The notes: generated from the letters alone by a model not told the origin. Positions 33,977 to 43,174 are shown, counted from the first letter of the stretch. The stretch: DNA of 64,000 nucleotides from Paenibacillus aceris (GCF_017874035.1 NZ_JAGGKV010000006.1:124001-188000); one strand, 5' to 3'. Program-made: numbers and translations.

Positions 33977-36640
33977 TTACTTGGCATCATACCAAGTAAG
34001 GCCAAAGTCCACGTCGGCGCTCAGCGGGACGTCCAGCTTCAAGGCGCCGGCCATGACCTCCGGCACCAGACGGCGCATGGTCTCGAGCTCCTCTTCCGGG
34101 ACCTCGAAGACCAGCTCATCGTGTACTTGAAGCAGCATGCGGCTCTTCAAGCCTTCTTGCTTCAAGCGAGCTGCCATTTGTACCATGGCTAGCTTAATAA
34201 TATCAGCCGCCGTTCCCTGAATCGGCGTGTTCATCGCAGTCCGCTCGGCAAAGGAGCGGAGATTGAAGTTCGAATGCGTAATCTCCGGCAAATACCGGCG
34301 GCGCTGCAGCAAAGTCGTGACGTAGCCTTTCTCACGAGCATCCTCCACAATAACGTCCATATATTTGCGTACGCCTTGAAAGACTGCAAAGTACTGTTCA
34401 ATGAACCTCTCAGCCTCACCGCGTGTAATATCCAGATTCTGAGACAAACCATAACCGCTGATACCGTAAACAATACCGAAGTTAACGGCTTTCGCCTGGC
34501 GCCGCATATTCGAGTCGACGGCGCTCTCCTCTACGCCGAAGACGTCCATCGCCGTCTTCGTGTGGATGTCCATATTCTGAAGGAAGGCTTCCTTCAGCTT
34601 CTCATCCTGCGAGATGTGCGCAAGCACGCGCAGCTCGATTTGCGAGTAATCCGCTGCAAGAATGTACCATCCAGGCTCGGATGGCACGAATACCTTGCGG
34701 ATCTTACGACCCTCCTCCAGACGAATCGGAATGTTCTGGAGGTTCGGGAACTGGCTGCTGAGCCGTCCTGTGGCGGCAATCGTCTGCCGGTAATAAGTAT
34801 GCACCTTACCAGTCTCCGGCCGCACCTCTTTCAGCAGCCCCTCTACATACGTCGATTGCAGCTTCGCAAGCTGACGGTAGTGCAAGATCTGCCCGACGAC
34901 TTCGTTGTAGGGCGCCAATCGTTCCAGCACCTCGGCATCCGTCGAGTAGCCGGTTTTGGTCTTCTTCCAAGCTGGCAGCCCCAGCTTCTCGAATAAAATC
35001 TCGCCAAGCTGCTTCGGCGAGTTGATGTTGAACTCTACGCCGGCGAGCGTGTAGATGCTGGTCATGATCGCATCCAGCTGCTTCACCAGATCAACGCCGA
35101 GCGCCTTAAGACCTTCGGCATCCACCGCGATGCCGCGAAGCTCCATCTCCGCCAGCACGCTGGCCAGCGGCTGCTCCAGCTCATAGAAGAGGCTGTGCAT
35201 CTCGCCCTTCTCCAGTTCTTCCGCCAGCGCCGGCACGAGGCGTGCAGTGGCCATTGCTTTGCGGCCCAAGTGGTCGCTAAGCGCAGCAAGCTCCGGCAGG
35301 CGGAATTTCGCGCCCTTGCCGAACACATCCTCGTCCGCCTTGAGGCCCGGCAGGCTGTACTTCGCAGACAGGCCGCTCAAGCTAAGGTTTGACTCTGTCG
35401 GGTCAAGCAGGTAGGCAGCCAGCAACACGTCGAAATCCACACCTTTGAGTGCGATGCCTTGCCAAGCCAGAGCCAGAATGGAGCGGTGCAGGTCAAAAAG
35501 CTGCTTCTTCTTCGTGTCATCTGCCAGCCAAGCGCGCAGCGGCTCGCCCGCTTCCCCTTTTAACAACTCGAAAGGCACGTAATAGGATGTATTGATGTCC
35601 CCCTCGTGAGTAAACCAGATAACGCCGACATTGACGGCTTGATGCGGATTCTCGCCGACCGCTTCTACATGAATCGCTGCGCTGTCGCTTAATTTGTTAA
35701 TCAGCTCTCCTATGTTCGCTTCGGTGACAACAACGGCATCCATGCTTTCAACAACTTGACCCGCAGCTTCCAAATCCACGGTGCCGAAATCCATTTTCTC
35801 CAGCAAAGATTTAAATTCCAGCTTGCGGAACATGCCCGCCAAAGCTTGTCCATCAAACCCGTCATAGCGGAACGTATCCCACTCGGTTTCCATCGGCACT
35901 TCACGGAAGATGGTCGCGAGTTCTTTACTCATGATCGCGTCTTTCGCATGCTCTTCGACCTTTTCTTTCATTTTGCCCTTCAGGCTGGCCGTATTCGCGA
36001 GCACTTCTTCAACGGTACCGAATTCATGCAGCATTTTGAGGGCAGTCTTCTCTCCAACACCGGGAATACCCGGAATGTTATCCGACGTATCGCCCATAAG
36101 TCCTTTGAGATCAATAATTTGCGCAGGCGTAAGACCGTATTTCTCTTTGATTTCGGCCGGATTATATAGCTCAACTTCCGTAATCCCTTTGCGTGTTATC
36201 GCAACTGTGACATGATCGGAAGCCAGCTGCAGCATATCCTTATCTCCGGAGACGAGCAGCACCTTTTCACCTTTGGCGTCCGCCGCCTTGGTCAGTGTCC
36301 CGATAATATCGTCAGCTTCGTAGCCTGACAGCTCGAACTGCGGAATTTTGAACGCTTTCAGCAGTTCTTTGATGAGCGGAAATTGTTCCGAGAGCTCAGA
36401 CGGCGTTTTGGCCCGTCCGCCCTTATATTCGGTATATTCTTTATGTCGGAAAGTAATTTTCCCAGCATCAAAAGCAACAAGAAAATGCGTAGGCTTTTCT
36501 TCTTCTATTAACTTGAGCAGCATCGTTGTAAAACCATAAACGGCATTCGTGTGTAATCCACTAGAATTACTGAGAAGCGGTAAAGCATAGAAAGCTCTGT
36601 TCGCTATAGAGTTACCATCAATAATAATAAGCTTATCCAT
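33977..36640 (-). CDS. polA: DNA polymerase I
   Basis: 887 residues. The 5'-3' exonuclease (about 1-290; IIIDGNSIANRAFYALP, GYEADDIIGT) is followed by a 3'-5' exonuclease-like domain in which the metal ligands are missing (HVEA in place of DxE, and LHRS where the NLKYD Asp is expected), so proofreading is likely lost, as in Bacillus Pol I. The polymerase domain is intact: motif A DYSQIELRVLAHIS, motif B RRQAKAVNFGIVYG and motif C QVHDEL. ATG 36640 is chosen by GGGGTG 8 nt upstream. It heads the polA-mutM-ytaF-coaE cluster. Confidence 0.95.
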   Translation of the reverse strand: MDKLIIIDGNSIANRAFYALPLLSNSSGLHTNAVYGFTTMLLKLIEEEKPTHFLVAFDAGKITFRHKEYTEYKGGRAKTPSELSEQFPLIKELLKAFKIPQFELSGYEADDIIGTLTKAADAKGEKVLLVSGDKDMLQLASDHVTVAITRKGITEVELYNPAEIKEKYGLTPAQIIDLKGLMGDTSDNIPGIPGVGEKTALKMLHEFGTVEEVLANTASLKGKMKEKVEEHAKDAIMSKELATIFREVPMETEWDTFRYDGFDGQALAGMFRKLEFKSLLEKMDFGTVDLEAAGQVVESMDAVVVTEANIGELINKLSDSAAIHVEAVGENPHQAVNVGVIWFTHEGDINTSYYVPFELLKGEAGEPLRAWLADDTKKKQLFDLHRSILALAWQGIALKGVDFDVLLAAYLLDPTESNLSLSGLSAKYSLPGLKADEDVFGKGAKFRLPELAALSDHLGRKAMATARLVPALAEELEKGEMHSLFYELEQPLASVLAEMELRGIAVDAEGLKALGVDLVKQLDAIMTSIYTLAGVEFNINSPKQLGEILFEKLGLPAWKKTKTGYSTDAEVLERLAPYNEVVGQILHYRQLAKLQSTYVEGLLKEVRPETGKVHTYYRQTIAATGRLSSQFPNLQNIPIRLEEGRKIRKVFVPSEPGWYILAADYSQIELRVLAHISQDEKLKEAFLQNMDIHTKTAMDVFGVEESAVDSNMRRQAKAVNFGIVYGISGYGLSQNLDITRGEAERFIEQYFAVFQGVRKYMDVIVEDAREKGYVTTLLQRRRYLPEITHSNFNLRSFAERTAMNTPIQGTAADIIKLAMVQMAARLKQEGLKSRMLLQVHDELVFEVPEEELETMRRLVPEVMAGALKLDVPLSADVDFGLTWYDAK

Positions 36641-36773
36641 AAGTTCGCACCCCGATTTTAGACATACTTCCTTCATCATAGCATACGAAATTAAAATAAA
36701 AAAACGGTAGCGCACATAAACATATAAGGAATGCATGAATCGATGTTCCGGTCTTCAGAAGGAGGATCTCCGA

Positions 36774-37523
36774 ATGAGCCCTTTTTTCTCACCAACACGC
36801 AAAAAGGTTATTTTTTTCGATATGAATAATACGATTCTGGATCGCAGACAATGCTTTGACTCGGCATTTCTGGAAGTCATGAATGACTATACGGCGAGGT
36901 GGGAGCCGGACGAAACGCTCTTCACTACCCAAGACGTTCTCCAGAGTTACAAAATGGAATGGAGCCGGCACCGCAAAGCGCCGATTCGGAGCCCCATATC
37001 GCCTGATGAGCTTAGGCATATTTGTTTACGCAAGGCGCTTTCCCCGCTGCCTGTGAATGTCAGCACGGCGTTTACCCGGGCTTTCTTTGAACAGGTCGAA
37101 GAACAGGAAGACCATTTTGTTGCGCTTTTCCCCGGGGTGGAGGACACGCTTGAGGCTTTATCTCAGAATTATAAGCTTGCTATTATTAGCAATGGAAACC
37201 GGAGAAGACTTCAACATAATTTGGACAAAATGAAGCTGACCCAGTGGATTACCCAGGATCGCTTATTTAGCTCGGAGAAGGACGGTCCGCGTAAACCGCA
37301 CCCAGCTATTTTTGAGAGGGCTCTGAAGGCCATGAACACGGCTTCAAGCCAAAGTGTGATGGTGGGGAATTCGTGGCGCAATGATGTGGTAGGAGCCGCA
37401 TCCAGCGGTTTAGACGCCATCTGGATACATCCAGGGAATATGAAGAAAATTTCCGAACGCCGTATCGGCAAACAGAAGGTCATTATCATCCGTTCGTTTA
37501 AACAATTGATCTACACCTTCTAA
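36774..37523 (+). CDS. HAD-superfamily hydrolase with altered first motif
   Basis: 249 residues with AAGGAGG 8 nt before the ATG. HAD elements are present: motif I IFFDMNNT (Asp16, but Asn18 where the second Asp normally stands), motif II IISNGN, motif III Lys in RKPHP, and motif IV MVGNSWRNDV. The nucleophile Asp16 is kept, whereas the general acid/base Asp is Asn. It may be a weak phosphatase, a dehalogenase-like enzyme or a non-catalytic protein. Divergent from polA. Confidence 0.8.
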   Translation: MSPFFSPTRKKVIFFDMNNTILDRRQCFDSAFLEVMNDYTARWEPDETLFTTQDVLQSYKMEWSRHRKAPIRSPISPDELRHICLRKALSPLPVNVSTAFTRAFFEQVEEQEDHFVALFPGVEDTLEALSQNYKLAIISNGNRRRLQHNLDKMKLTQWITQDRLFSSEKDGPRKPHPAIFERALKAMNTASSQSVMVGNSWRNDVVGAASSGLDAIWIHPGNMKKISERRIGKQKVIIIRSFKQLIYTF

Positions 37524-37533
37524 ACGGCAAATG

Positions 37534-39276
37534 CTACCCTATATTTTGAAAATAATAAATGCTGCCTGGATATGCTTTTGCCTTCTTTTTGAGGACAGCC
37601 GCGGTATGTGAAATATGTTCAAGTGAAATGGGAGATTCACAGCTGCAAACGACTAGTGATAGCGACAATGTGACTCCCTCGCTTTTAACCTTGTTGCCGC
37701 TCCTGTCCCACACATACTCCCATTCCTCATCTTCGTAAAACATCTGCACGCCCTGCTCGAATCTGCGTATCATTTCCTGACACAGCAGCTCGGGAGCTGC
37801 CGTAGACGATATTGCGATAAAATCATCGCCTCCTACATGCCCCACAAAATCAAGCGGTGTCCCGCAAACCGAAATAGCCTGCTGCATAATGTCCGCGGTG
37901 TATTGAATCAATTGATCCCCTTTCTGAAAACCGAACCGGTCATTGAACCATTTAAAATAGTCCAGATCTGCGTAGACAACATGAAAAGGTTTACTTTCAT
38001 TGATTCGTTTATTCAATTCCCTATTAATTTGCAAGTTCCCCGGCAAGCCTGTCAGTGGATTCGCCACTCGAGCCGACTCCATCCGTACATTGGTTATGCT
38101 CTCCAAAATTGACCGAATTGAAGCAATCCCTGCCATTTTCCCGACGCTTGTTATGATGACAAGATCATATAAATGATGAATTGAGCGCGATGTCGCCATC
38201 TGCGACACTTGTTCAACTAACAAAAACTCGTCCACGATTAGCGGTGAATCATCCATGACACTATCAATCGTCCGGTTCCAGAACAAAGAGTACGCGTACT
38301 GTCCAGCCAGTTGCTGAAACAAGCGCTCTCTCATCATAAGGCCGACAGGCTCTTCTCTACTAACGATGACGACGCCCACAGCTTCCTGATTTTTTTTGAA
38401 ATAATCCGCTACTTCCGAAATCGGCACCTTTCTGTCGAACACTTTCACCGGTGTTTTTAGATCGCCAATACTCCAGGTCATATAGCCTCCTTGTGCTTTA
38501 CGCTGCTGCCAGATTAACCTCTTCAAGCTGTCCTGAATCTTAGCATGAGTTGTCTGTGGCTTTCCAAGCAAAAACCCCTGCGCATAATGCACGCCGAGCC
38601 GGGCTAATTTGGTCAGTTCATCTTCCTGTTCAATGCCTTCGGCAATAAGGGAAATGTGCATTTTTTGCGCAAACGTTACAAAGGTTTCCAATATGTACTC
38701 TTTCACTTTGTTTTTATGAATATCCTGGATAAGGGAGCGGTCGATTTTAATAAAATCCGGTTGCAGCTCGGCGATAGCCTGCATAGAGGAATACCCTGCA
38801 CCAGCGTCGTCGATCGCAATCCGGTAACCTTGTTTCCGGTAATGCGCTAGTATTTTTTGGGCTAAAGAGAAATCCTCGATAGAGGTTCTCTCCGTTATTT
38901 CAAATACGACGTTGCTTGGACGAAGCCCGTATTTTTGCAATATTTCCAATGTTTTACCAGGAATGAATCCAGGATCATACAACACATGAGAAGAAATATT
39001 TATAAAAAGCAGCTGCTGCGGATCTTCCAAAATGGAAGCCTGAATCGCTTTCTCACGCGCCAGCTGCTCAAGCTTGTACAACTCACCATGATTCTCTGCG
39101 AATTGAAACATAATCAGAGGAGAATGGAACCTGCTTTCTTTAGGTCCGCGAATTAACGCTTCATACCCCATCACCTGACCGTCTTGCAAGGAAACAATAG
39201 GTTGATAGACTGAGTGAATAGAACCTTTTTCTATGATATCGTAAAATTGACTTAGCTCTTCTGACTGACTGCTCAT
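37534..39276 (-). CDS. EAL-CBS-GGDEF c-di-GMP signalling protein
   Basis: 580 residues. The N-terminal EAL phosphodiesterase (about 20-255) has YEALIRG, FEITER, IDDAGAGYSSM, FIKIDRSLI and AEGIE, so the metal and catalytic residues look complete. A tandem CBS pair (about 275-390) follows, and a C-terminal GGDEF domain (about 400-570) has GHVGGDDFIAI, an active-type GGDDF signature. No membrane segments, so cytosolic. It could make or break c-di-GMP under control of a nucleotide bound by CBS. ATG 39276 lies 9 nt after AAGGG. A PhoP-box direct repeat lies about 75 bp upstream, suggesting phosphate control. Confidence 0.9.
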   Translation of the reverse strand: MSSQSEELSQFYDIIEKGSIHSVYQPIVSLQDGQVMGYEALIRGPKESRFHSPLIMFQFAENHGELYKLEQLAREKAIQASILEDPQQLLFINISSHVLYDPGFIPGKTLEILQKYGLRPSNVVFEITERTSIEDFSLAQKILAHYRKQGYRIAIDDAGAGYSSMQAIAELQPDFIKIDRSLIQDIHKNKVKEYILETFVTFAQKMHISLIAEGIEQEDELTKLARLGVHYAQGFLLGKPQTTHAKIQDSLKRLIWQQRKAQGGYMTWSIGDLKTPVKVFDRKVPISEVADYFKKNQEAVGVVIVSREEPVGLMMRERLFQQLAGQYAYSLFWNRTIDSVMDDSPLIVDEFLLVEQVSQMATSRSIHHLYDLVIITSVGKMAGIASIRSILESITNVRMESARVANPLTGLPGNLQINRELNKRINESKPFHVVYADLDYFKWFNDRFGFQKGDQLIQYTADIMQQAISVCGTPLDFVGHVGGDDFIAISSTAAPELLCQEMIRRFEQGVQMFYEDEEWEYVWDRSGNKVKSEGVTLSLSLVVCSCESPISLEHISHTAAVLKKKAKAYPGSIYYFQNIG

Positions 39277-39349
39277 GTCCATCATCCCTTGTATCAATAT
39301 AAGTATGTCTTCAGTCTATCAAACGAAATGACAACCTTTATTATCCATA

Positions 39350-39366
39350 TGTAAAATGTATGTAAA
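39350..39366 (-). promoter_or_regulatory. putative PhoP box before the EAL-GGDEF gene
   Basis: On the minus strand TTTACA-N5-TTTACA, an exact 11-bp-period direct repeat and the same form as the sites before pstS and pstC in this window. It is about 75 bp upstream of the EAL-GGDEF start and on the correct strand. Confidence 0.6.
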
Positions 39367-39469
39367 GACTTAAAATAAAAAAGAGGGAATTCGATGTTCG
39401 CCACGAAAAAATAGAAGGACGATTGCTAGGTGCGTACAATTGCATGTACAAGCACGGAAAGGATTTGAA

Positions 39470-41056
39470 ATGGAACAACAAGTCAAAATCTTGGCGGTAG
39501 ATGACCGCTATGAGAACTTGCTGGCTCTGAATAGCATACTGGCCTCTTCCCACTATGATGTTATTTCACTGCAATCCGGTGAGGAGGTTCTTCGATATTT
39601 ATTAAAGGAACCCGCCGACCATATTGCTGTTATTCTAATGGATGTTCAAATGCCAGGACTTAGCGGTTTTGAAACCGTCGAACTGATCAAGCAGCGCAAA
39701 GCTTGTCAGGATATTCCGATCATCTTCCTTACGGCCCTTAGTACATCGATTGAGCATGTGTTAAAGGGCTATCATGTAGGCTCCATTGACTATTTGTTCA
39801 AGCCCGTTCATCCCGAAATGCTGCGCATGAAAGTGGATGCTTTCGTCAATATGCACCTGGGACACCAGAAAATCAAATATCAAAGCGAACTCCTCCATAA
39901 GCGCACGCTGGATCTCGAGGAGACCAACCGCAAGCTGGCGGAAGCGGAGGAAAAATTAAAGCAGCAAAACACACTTTTAGAACAATGGGTCGAAGAGCGG
40001 ACTTCTGAGCTGGTGGACGCTCATGAGAAACTGCTGAAATCACAGGACCATTTCAAGAAAATGTTCATGCTCTCCCCTTCTTTGATGGCTATCCGCCGTC
40101 TGCCTGATCTTTGCTATATTGAGATCAATGAGAGTTGGAAGCAATACACAGGATATGGTGACGAAATCATCGGGACAAGCATGGATCTTCTACGTCCGGA
40201 ATCCGGGGAATCCGTCAGCTGCGGAGAGGTTGTTCATAACTGCAAGGTGAAATATGAAACCAAATCCAAAGAAGTTAGGACTGCACTGCTCTCCACGGAA
40301 ATCATCGATATCGAAAATGAAAGCTGCTTGCTTCAGGTGGCTGTTGATATTACGGAAAGCTTGCGTTTTGAAACAGAGATGGCCCGTCTTGCCCAACTTA
40401 ATCTGGTGGGGGAAATGGCCGCCGGCATCGCCCATGAGATTCGCAACCCGATGACGACGATACGCGGATTTTTACAATTGTTTCGTGAAAACGATCGCAA
40501 TATGCAAAAAGAGTATATTCCGATCATGCTCGAAGAACTGGATCGGGCCAACGAAATTATTACCGAATATTTATCTCTGGCCAAAAATAAACAATCCCAT
40601 CAGCAGCCGGATCAGATCAACCGGATCATTGAAATGCTGATCCCGCTCATCCAGGCGGAAGCTGTCATGTCAGGCAAGCACGTTCAATTCCAATTCGAGG
40701 ATTGCCCAGTCATCCACCTTGACGATAAAGAGATGCGTCAGCTTATTTTAAATATGTGCATGAATGGGCTAGAAGCTATGACGATCGGCGGCACGCTGAA
40801 CATTCAAACGTACTGTGAGAACGAACACGTTGTCTTGCTTATCTCGGACGAAGGGACAGGCATCGACGAGAAGCATTTGGAGAAGCTCGGACGCCCTTTC
40901 TTCACCACGAAGGATGAAGGTACAGGCCTCGGTTTAGCCATTTGCTACAGCATTGCAGCCAGACATCATGCCTCCATTGAAGTCCAATCCAGTCCGAAGG
41001 GGACAACTTTTTATATTCGCTTCCCCGTTCCTAAGGATGCCGCCGATTCTAAATAG
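39470..41056 (+). CDS. response-regulator/PAS/histidine kinase hybrid
   Basis: 528 residues. An N-terminal receiver domain (about 5-125) has the phospho-acceptor Asp in VILMDVQMPG and the Lys in YLFKPVHPE. A coiled-coil linker (about 140-205) follows, then a PAS domain (about 210-320), HisKA with AAGIAHEIRNPMTTIRGF (phospho-His) and HATPase with NMCMNGLEAM, DEGTGID and GTGLGLAIC. There is no membrane segment, so a cytosolic sensor. The order receiver-before-kinase is unusual. AAAGGA lies 6 nt before the ATG at 39470. Divergent from the EAL-GGDEF gene; a functional link is likely but not proven. Confidence 0.9.
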   Translation: MEQQVKILAVDDRYENLLALNSILASSHYDVISLQSGEEVLRYLLKEPADHIAVILMDVQMPGLSGFETVELIKQRKACQDIPIIFLTALSTSIEHVLKGYHVGSIDYLFKPVHPEMLRMKVDAFVNMHLGHQKIKYQSELLHKRTLDLEETNRKLAEAEEKLKQQNTLLEQWVEERTSELVDAHEKLLKSQDHFKKMFMLSPSLMAIRRLPDLCYIEINESWKQYTGYGDEIIGTSMDLLRPESGESVSCGEVVHNCKVKYETKSKEVRTALLSTEIIDIENESCLLQVAVDITESLRFETEMARLAQLNLVGEMAAGIAHEIRNPMTTIRGFLQLFRENDRNMQKEYIPIMLEELDRANEIITEYLSLAKNKQSHQQPDQINRIIEMLIPLIQAEAVMSGKHVQFQFEDCPVIHLDDKEMRQLILNMCMNGLEAMTIGGTLNIQTYCENEHVVLLISDEGTGIDEKHLEKLGRPFFTTKDEGTGLGLAICYSIAARHHASIEVQSSPKGTTFYIRFPVPKDAADSK

Positions 41057-41071
41057 GATCGGCTTTTTTTT
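41042..41071 (+). terminator. terminator overlapping the histidine-kinase stop codon
   Basis: GCCGAT (41042-41047) pairs with ATCGGC (41058-41063) followed by eight T; the TAG stop (41054-41056) is in the loop. Confidence 0.8.
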
Positions 41072-41117
41072 CGTTGCGTTGCAGGCAAGCGGCTATTTAT
41101 ATCCCGCGCAATGCAGC

Positions 41118-41640
41118 TCCCGCGAGAACAGCGGTTACTTCTTGCCACAACGATGTTTTTCATCGTTGTGGAGAGGGGCGGGCATCGTTGCGCTGCTGCA
41201 ACGATGTTTTTCATCGCTGTTCGCGGGGATTCCCGTGGGAACAGCGGTTACTTCATGCCACAACGATGTTTTTCATCGTTGTGGAGAGGGGCGGACATCG
41301 TTGCGCTGCTGCAACGATGTTTTTCATCGCTGTTCGCGGGGATTCCCGCGAGAACAGCGGTTACTTCTTGCCACAACGATGTTTTTCATCGTTGTGGGGA
41401 GGGGCGGGCATCGTTGCGCTGCTGCAACGATGTTTTTCATCGTTGTGGAGAGGGGCGGGCATCGTTGCACTGCTGCAACGATGTTTTTCATCGCTGTTCG
41501 CGGGGATTCCCGCGGGAACAGCGGTTACTTCTGGGCACAACGATGTTTTTCATCGTCGTGGAGAGGGGCGGGCATCGTTGCGCTGCTGCAACGATGTTTT
41601 TCATCGCTGTTCGCGGGGATTCCCGCGGGAACAGCGGCTA
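41118..41640. repeat. tandem array of hairpin units (51/62-bp pattern)
   Basis: Nine copies of CGATG-TTTTT-CATCG start at 41151, 41202, 41264, 41315, 41377, 41428, 41479, 41541 and 41592. Spacings are 51, 62, 51, 62, 51, 51, 62, 51, so a 113-bp composite unit (51+62) is repeated about four times, with one extra 51-bp step. Each composite can fold into three hairpins: CCACAACGATG/CATCGTTGTGG, CATCGTTGC/GCAACGATG, and CGCTGTTCGCGGG/CCCGCGGGAACAGCG. It lies between convergent genes and ends next to the 41649 terminator. It is open in all three forward frames, but the frame shifts every 113 bp, so a protein is unlikely. Its role is unknown. Confidence 0.9.
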
Positions 41641-41648
41641 ATATTAAA

Positions 41649-41689
41649 AAAGGGTGTCCAAAGTAGGAATTCTACTTTGGACACCCTTT
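41649..41689. terminator. terminator with AGTAG core, 18-bp perfect stem
   Basis: AAAGGGTGTCCAAAGTAG pairs exactly with CTACTTTGGACACCCTTT around GAATT, suited to both the array side and phoU. Confidence 0.9.
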
Positions 41690-41720
41690 CTTCAATCTCA
41701 ATATCTAATTCATAACCATT

Positions 41721-42380
41721 TTACACGTTCAAATCCTTACGTTTCCCAGTCACCATATAAATGACGCCTTCACCGATATTTGTCGTGTGATCCGCTACAC
41801 GCTCCAGGAAGTGGGCAACGAGCAGCAAATGCGTCAGCTGACGATTACGGTGATAATCGGAATTCATCATACCCATTAGCTCTGTCATCACGGTGCTGTA
41901 CATCTTATCTACACGATCATCCTTCTCAGCCAGCGCCGCGGCCCGGTGTACATCGCGCTCCATGTAGGAAACGAGGCTTTCCTGCAGCATCTCGATGGCG
42001 ATATCCGCCATCTGTGGAATCGTTTCAAGCGGCTTCACAAGCTCTTCTCCCGCGAAGCGGATCGTGATTTTGGCGATGTCCACCGCATGGTCGGCGATGC
42101 GCTCCAAATCCGTGGCGATTTTGAGTGCTGTGCCGATAATTCGCAAATCGCTTGCCATAGGCTGCTGCAGCGCAATGAGACGCAGCGACAGCTCATCGAT
42201 TCTGGTTAAATAATCATCGATCTGATCGTCATTTTTAATTACTTGCTGTGCAGCCTTCTCATTGAGCGTTGCCAGGGAATCAACGGACTTAAGAATCAAT
42301 TCCTTGACGTTTTCCCCCATCTCCAGTAATTCTGTTTGCAATAAAGTTAATGATTGGTGAAACCCGGGTCTTGCGTCCAT
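41721..42380 (-). CDS. phoU: phosphate-transport regulatory protein PhoU
   Basis: 219 residues with the two three-helix bundles of PhoU (conserved D-E and metal-binding E-x-x-x-D motifs; ATDLERIADHAVDIAK in the first bundle, FLERVADHTTNIGE in the second). PhoU links the Pst transporter to the Pho two-component system and restrains phosphate uptake. AAGGGG lies 8 nt before the ATG. It follows pstB by 24 bp, as last gene of the pst cluster. Confidence 0.95.
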   Translation of the reverse strand: MDARPGFHQSLTLLQTELLEMGENVKELILKSVDSLATLNEKAAQQVIKNDDQIDDYLTRIDELSLRLIALQQPMASDLRIIGTALKIATDLERIADHAVDIAKITIRFAGEELVKPLETIPQMADIAIEMLQESLVSYMERDVHRAAALAEKDDRVDKMYSTVMTELMGMMNSDYHRNRQLTHLLLVAHFLERVADHTTNIGEGVIYMVTGKRKDLNV

Positions 42381-42404
42381 GTACGTTGCCCCTTCCAGTA
42401 GTAG

Positions 42405-43172
42405 TTAGCCGAATCTTCCCGTAATGTAATCTTCAGTACGCTGATCGTTCGGATTCGTAAAGATTTTATCTGTTTTGTCGGTTTCGACTAAGTACCCGTT
42501 TAAGAAAAAGGATGTCATATCGGAAATCCTGGCTGCCTGCTGCATGTTGTGAGTTACGATAATAATCGTGTATTTATCTTTAAGAGTCTGAGTCAATTCT
42601 TCAACCTTCAGTGTTGAAATCGGGTCTAATGCAGAAGTAGGTTCATCCATCAGCAATACATCCGGTTCAACCGCAAGTAAACGGGCGATACATAACCGCT
42701 GCTGCTGTCCGCCCGACAAACCTAGCGCGGATTTGTTCAAGCGATCCTTCACTTCATCCCACAGCGCGGCTTGTACAAGGCTGCGTTCCACGATTTCATC
42801 GAGCAAGGCTTTCTTCTTGATACCGTGAATACGCGGGCCGTAAGCAATATTGTCATAGATGCTCATTGGAAATGGATTTGGGCGTTGAAACACCATGCCC
42901 ACTCTTTTACGCAAAGAAACAACATCAGAATCAGAACCGTAAATATTATGGCCGTCTACAGCTACATTTCCCGTAATTCGAACGCCGTCTATTAAATCAT
43001 TCATGCGGTTCAAAGTACGCAAGAACGTTGATTTTCCGCAGCCTGAAGGTCCAATCAACGCTGCGATGCTTCCTTTTTCAATCGTCAAGTCGATATCGTG
43101 AAGTGCGTGATTTTCTCCGTAAAATAAGTTCAATTTATCTGCTTTGATCTTTGTCATGGTCGCGATCGCCAT
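42405..43172 (-). CDS. pstB: phosphate ABC transporter ATP-binding protein PstB
   Basis: 255 residues. Walker [11 protein letters not shown]-loop [13 protein letters not shown] (typical of PstB), signature LSGGQQQR, Walker [14 protein letters not shown] and switch His in [10 protein letters not shown]. It powers phosphate import by PstSCA. It follows pstA by 2 bp and is followed by phoU. Confidence 0.95.
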   Translation of the reverse strand: MAIATMTKIKADKLNLFYGENHALHDIDLTIEKGSIAALIGPSGCGKSTFLRTLNRMNDLIDGVRITGNVAVDGHNIYGSDSDVVSLRKRVGMVFQRPNPFPMSIYDNIAYGPRIHGIKKKALLDEIVERSLVQAALWDEVKDRLNKSALGLSGGQQQRLCIARLLAVEPDVLLMDEPTSALDPISTLKVEELTQTLKDKYTIIIVTHNMQQAARISDMTSFFLNGYLVETDKTDKIFTNPNDQRTEDYITGRFG

Positions 43173-43174
43173 CG

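Noticed and set aside
41118..41640. CRISPR array.
   Set aside because: The sequences between the repeated cores are themselves conserved and not unique spacers, and no cas genes are nearby.
40953..41715. Three long overlapping plus-strand open frames (about 176, 213 and 237 codons) through the hairpin array.
   Set aside because: The array simply lacks stop codons on that strand. The 113-bp unit shifts frame each time, the frames share the same DNA, none has a ribosome site, and the peptides look unnatural.
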